Translations under genes and position numbers: made by a program
From: Bacillota bacterium
Lineage (GTDB): Bacteria; Bacillota; Clostridia; Lachnospirales; Lachnospiraceae
DNA length: 14,904 bases
Assembly (NCBI GenBank): GCA_023457255.1
Contig: JAEWMB010000032.1
Span: 1 to 14,904, forward strand
Direction: 5' to 3'
Part shown: positions 14,361 through 14,904 of the stretch, piece by piece
How the letters are laid out: every line of letters begins with the position of its first letter
How positions within the stretch are numbered: position 1 is the first letter of the stretch
The notes under the pieces: generated by a model
The model's database searches: none
What the model was told of the DNA's origin: nothing
The model's input: only the letters and a program-made list of their open reading frames with translations

Positions 14361-14486
14361 TTACTCACTTCCTAAATAATACGCTATCATAAAACCAATT
14401 GCAAATGTTAGCATACTTACAATGCACTGGTATTTGTAATGACTACAAATAGTTTTTCTATCTGAAATTCCAACCGATAAGGGAAT
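14361..14486 (-). CDS. Possible 41-codon single-TM protein, ATT start
   Basis: A minus-strand frame follows a perfect AAGGAGG Shine-Dalgarno (14498-14492) with a 5-nt spacer, but the codon there is ATT. No ATG, GTG or TTG occurs earlier in the frame before a TGA. The product would be a basic, Cys-containing N-half (SDRKTICSHYKYQC) and a C-terminal hydrophobic helix (MLTFAIGFMIAYYLGSE), ending 62 nt before znuA. ATT starts are very rare. A second 31-codon frame (ATG near 14511) overlaps it in another register without a Shine-Dalgarno. It may also be chance or decayed coding DNA, since promoter-like and Zur-like elements fall in the same stretch. Confidence 0.25.
   Translation of the reverse strand: MPLSVGISDRKTICSHYKYQCIVSMLTFAIGFMIAYYLGSE
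14376..14404 (-). promoter_or_regulatory. Candidate znu operon promoter
   Basis: Minus strand: -35 TTGCAA (14399-14404), 17-nt spacer, -10 TATTAT (14376-14381). Predicted start is near 14369, giving a leader of about 70 nt that includes the znuA hairpin. A second possibility, TTACAA then TATGCT with 18 nt, lies just upstream and would overlap the Zur-like palindrome. Confidence 0.5.
14434..14448. promoter_or_regulatory. Zur-like operator candidate
   Basis: TTGTAATGACTACAA is a 7-1-7 near-palindrome within ATTTGTA-ATGAC-TACAAAT. It agrees with the B. subtilis-type Zur consensus TCGTAATNATTACGA at 11 of 14 defined positions. Its place upstream of a zinc importer supports Zur control. It lies about 30 bp above the best promoter and overlaps a weaker one. 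Confidence 0.45.
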
Positions 14487-14567
14487 CTTCGCCTCCTTAT
14501 CACTTCATACATCTACTTATCAGGCTATAATTATCTATTCTTTAGTATAAGTTTCTATAACTCATTT

Positions 14568-14596
14568 AGTATAACATAATTTAATTTTCATTGTAA
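14568..14596 (-). promoter_or_regulatory. Distal candidate promoter upstream of znuA
   Basis: Minus strand: -35 TTACAA (14591-14596), 17 nt, -10 TATACT (14568-14573). A direct repeat TTTAGTATAA (14541-14550 and 14565-14574) duplicates the -10 region. This start site would place the possible 41-codon frame on the znu transcript. Confidence 0.35.
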
Positions 14597-14732
14597 ATGA
14601 TAGAATAGTTATTTCTAAAACTATCCCTTATAATAAAGCAACTATTTACTAGATTATGATGTATTAATTCACGTTATATACTTAAAACCATTAAAAATGG
14701 TCTTAATCTTTCCTTTGACAAACCATAAATAA
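14597..14732. other. AT-rich spacer, no gene seen
   Basis: No frame of note on either strand. A small inverted repeat, ACCATT and AATGGT around three A (14687-14701), is the only structure; on the minus strand TTTT follows it, but the stem is too weak to call a terminator. Confidence 0.4.
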
Positions 14733-14763
14733 AAATGACCTCTAATCTGCTTAGAAGTCATTT
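14733..14763 (-). terminator. Terminator 5' of the znu region
   Basis: AAATGAC/GTCATTT and inner TCTAA/TTAGA, with one mismatch, form a stem around a 5-nt loop. On the minus strand a T-rich stretch follows. It would stop leftward transcription coming from the insertion element before the znu operon. Confidence 0.6.
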
Positions 14764-14778
14764 CAAGGAATTTTATTC

Positions 14779-14904
14779 GTAAGCGATACATAAAGTAACG
14801 TATTACTTATTTTGATTTCTTCCTATTTTAAAAAATTAGATGTTACCATTATTCAAGCTACAGGATTGTTGCATTGCTTCTGACCATGGCATCAGTTCTT
14901 CAAG
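14779..14904 (-). mobile_element. End of an IS66-family-like insertion element (partial)
   Basis: The plus strand reads GTAAGCG from 14779. This matches the terminus I recall for IS66-family inverted repeats. A transposase-like C-terminus reads leftward toward it and ends 57 nt inside. The element runs off the right edge, so its other end and the 8-bp target duplication (predicted TTTTATTC, 14771-14778) cannot be seen. Confidence 0.55.
14836..14904 (-). CDS. C-terminal fragment, possible IS66 transposase
   Basis: Twenty-two codons and a TAA stop remain in the window. The peptide starts LEELMPWSEAMQQSC and ends NNGNI. A terminal (L/M)LPW-like motif is common at the end of IS66 TnpC transposases, and the nearby GTAAGCG terminus fits. 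The fragment is too short for certainty; any unrelated protein could end this way. Confidence 0.45.
   Translation of the reverse strand, partial: LEELMPWSEAMQQSCSLNNGNI

Noticed and set aside
1..14904. CRISPR array, tRNA or rRNA genes
   Set aside because: No regularly spaced direct repeats and no tRNA T-loop/acceptor pattern or rRNA-like stretch was seen on reading both strands.

Overview
The window is AT-rich chromosomal DNA from a low-GC Gram-positive bacterium. The gene content points to a Clostridia member, probably of the Lachnospiraceae: a lysine riboswitch ahead of dapA, a tandem-OB single-strand-binding protein, a YtvI-like AI-2E permease, an XRE/Panacea-type protein, and zinc-transporter genes with Firmicutes-type motifs. 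Shine-Dalgarno sequences are strong and purine-rich, and sigma-A-like promoters with 17-nt spacers recur. The family assignment is inference; no 16S rRNA or other marker is present. Almost everything is on the minus strand. The only confident plus-strand gene is typA.

Layout. At 1-47 is the N-terminus of an unidentified minus-strand gene that runs off the left edge. At 154-2516 is a lysine-biosynthesis module: a promoter, a lysine riboswitch with its intrinsic terminator, dapA, a 379-nt AT-rich gap, then dapB. At 2593-3705 is a two-OB-fold SSB-like gene with a terminator at its 3' end and two candidate promoters upstream. About 820 bp without a convincing gene follows, and then typA (4170-5996). 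A long hairpin terminator shared by converging genes separates typA from the minus-strand group tcdA, M20/PepT-like peptidase and C39-like cysteine peptidase (6172-8762), which is probably co-transcribed from a strong promoter at 8928-8956. At 9052-11222 are an orphan HTH plus degenerate Panacea protein and an AI-2E family permease whose promoter is overlapped by a perfect palindrome.

At 11396-14298 is a complete zinc-type ABC importer read znuA, znuC, znuB. Several things here are unusual. The binding protein has a Tyr where the lipobox Cys is expected. The ATPase carries a five-Cys N-terminal extension. The znuA and znuC starts share a 32-nt initiation region with a GGTGC tetraloop hairpin exactly 15 nt before each ATG. 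Upstream of znuA lie a Zur-like 7-1-7 palindrome and an overlapping 41-codon frame with a perfect Shine-Dalgarno but an ATT start. From 14779 to the right edge the DNA looks like the end of an IS66-family element: a GTAAGCG terminus plus the C-terminal codons of a transposase-like frame.

Functionally these are separate housekeeping modules: diaminopimelate/lysine synthesis, DNA maintenance, translation GTPase and tRNA t6A modification, peptide turnover, and zinc uptake. I found no phage, CRISPR array or complete defence system. The best candidates for something undescribed are the leader and N-terminal peculiarities of the zinc operon.
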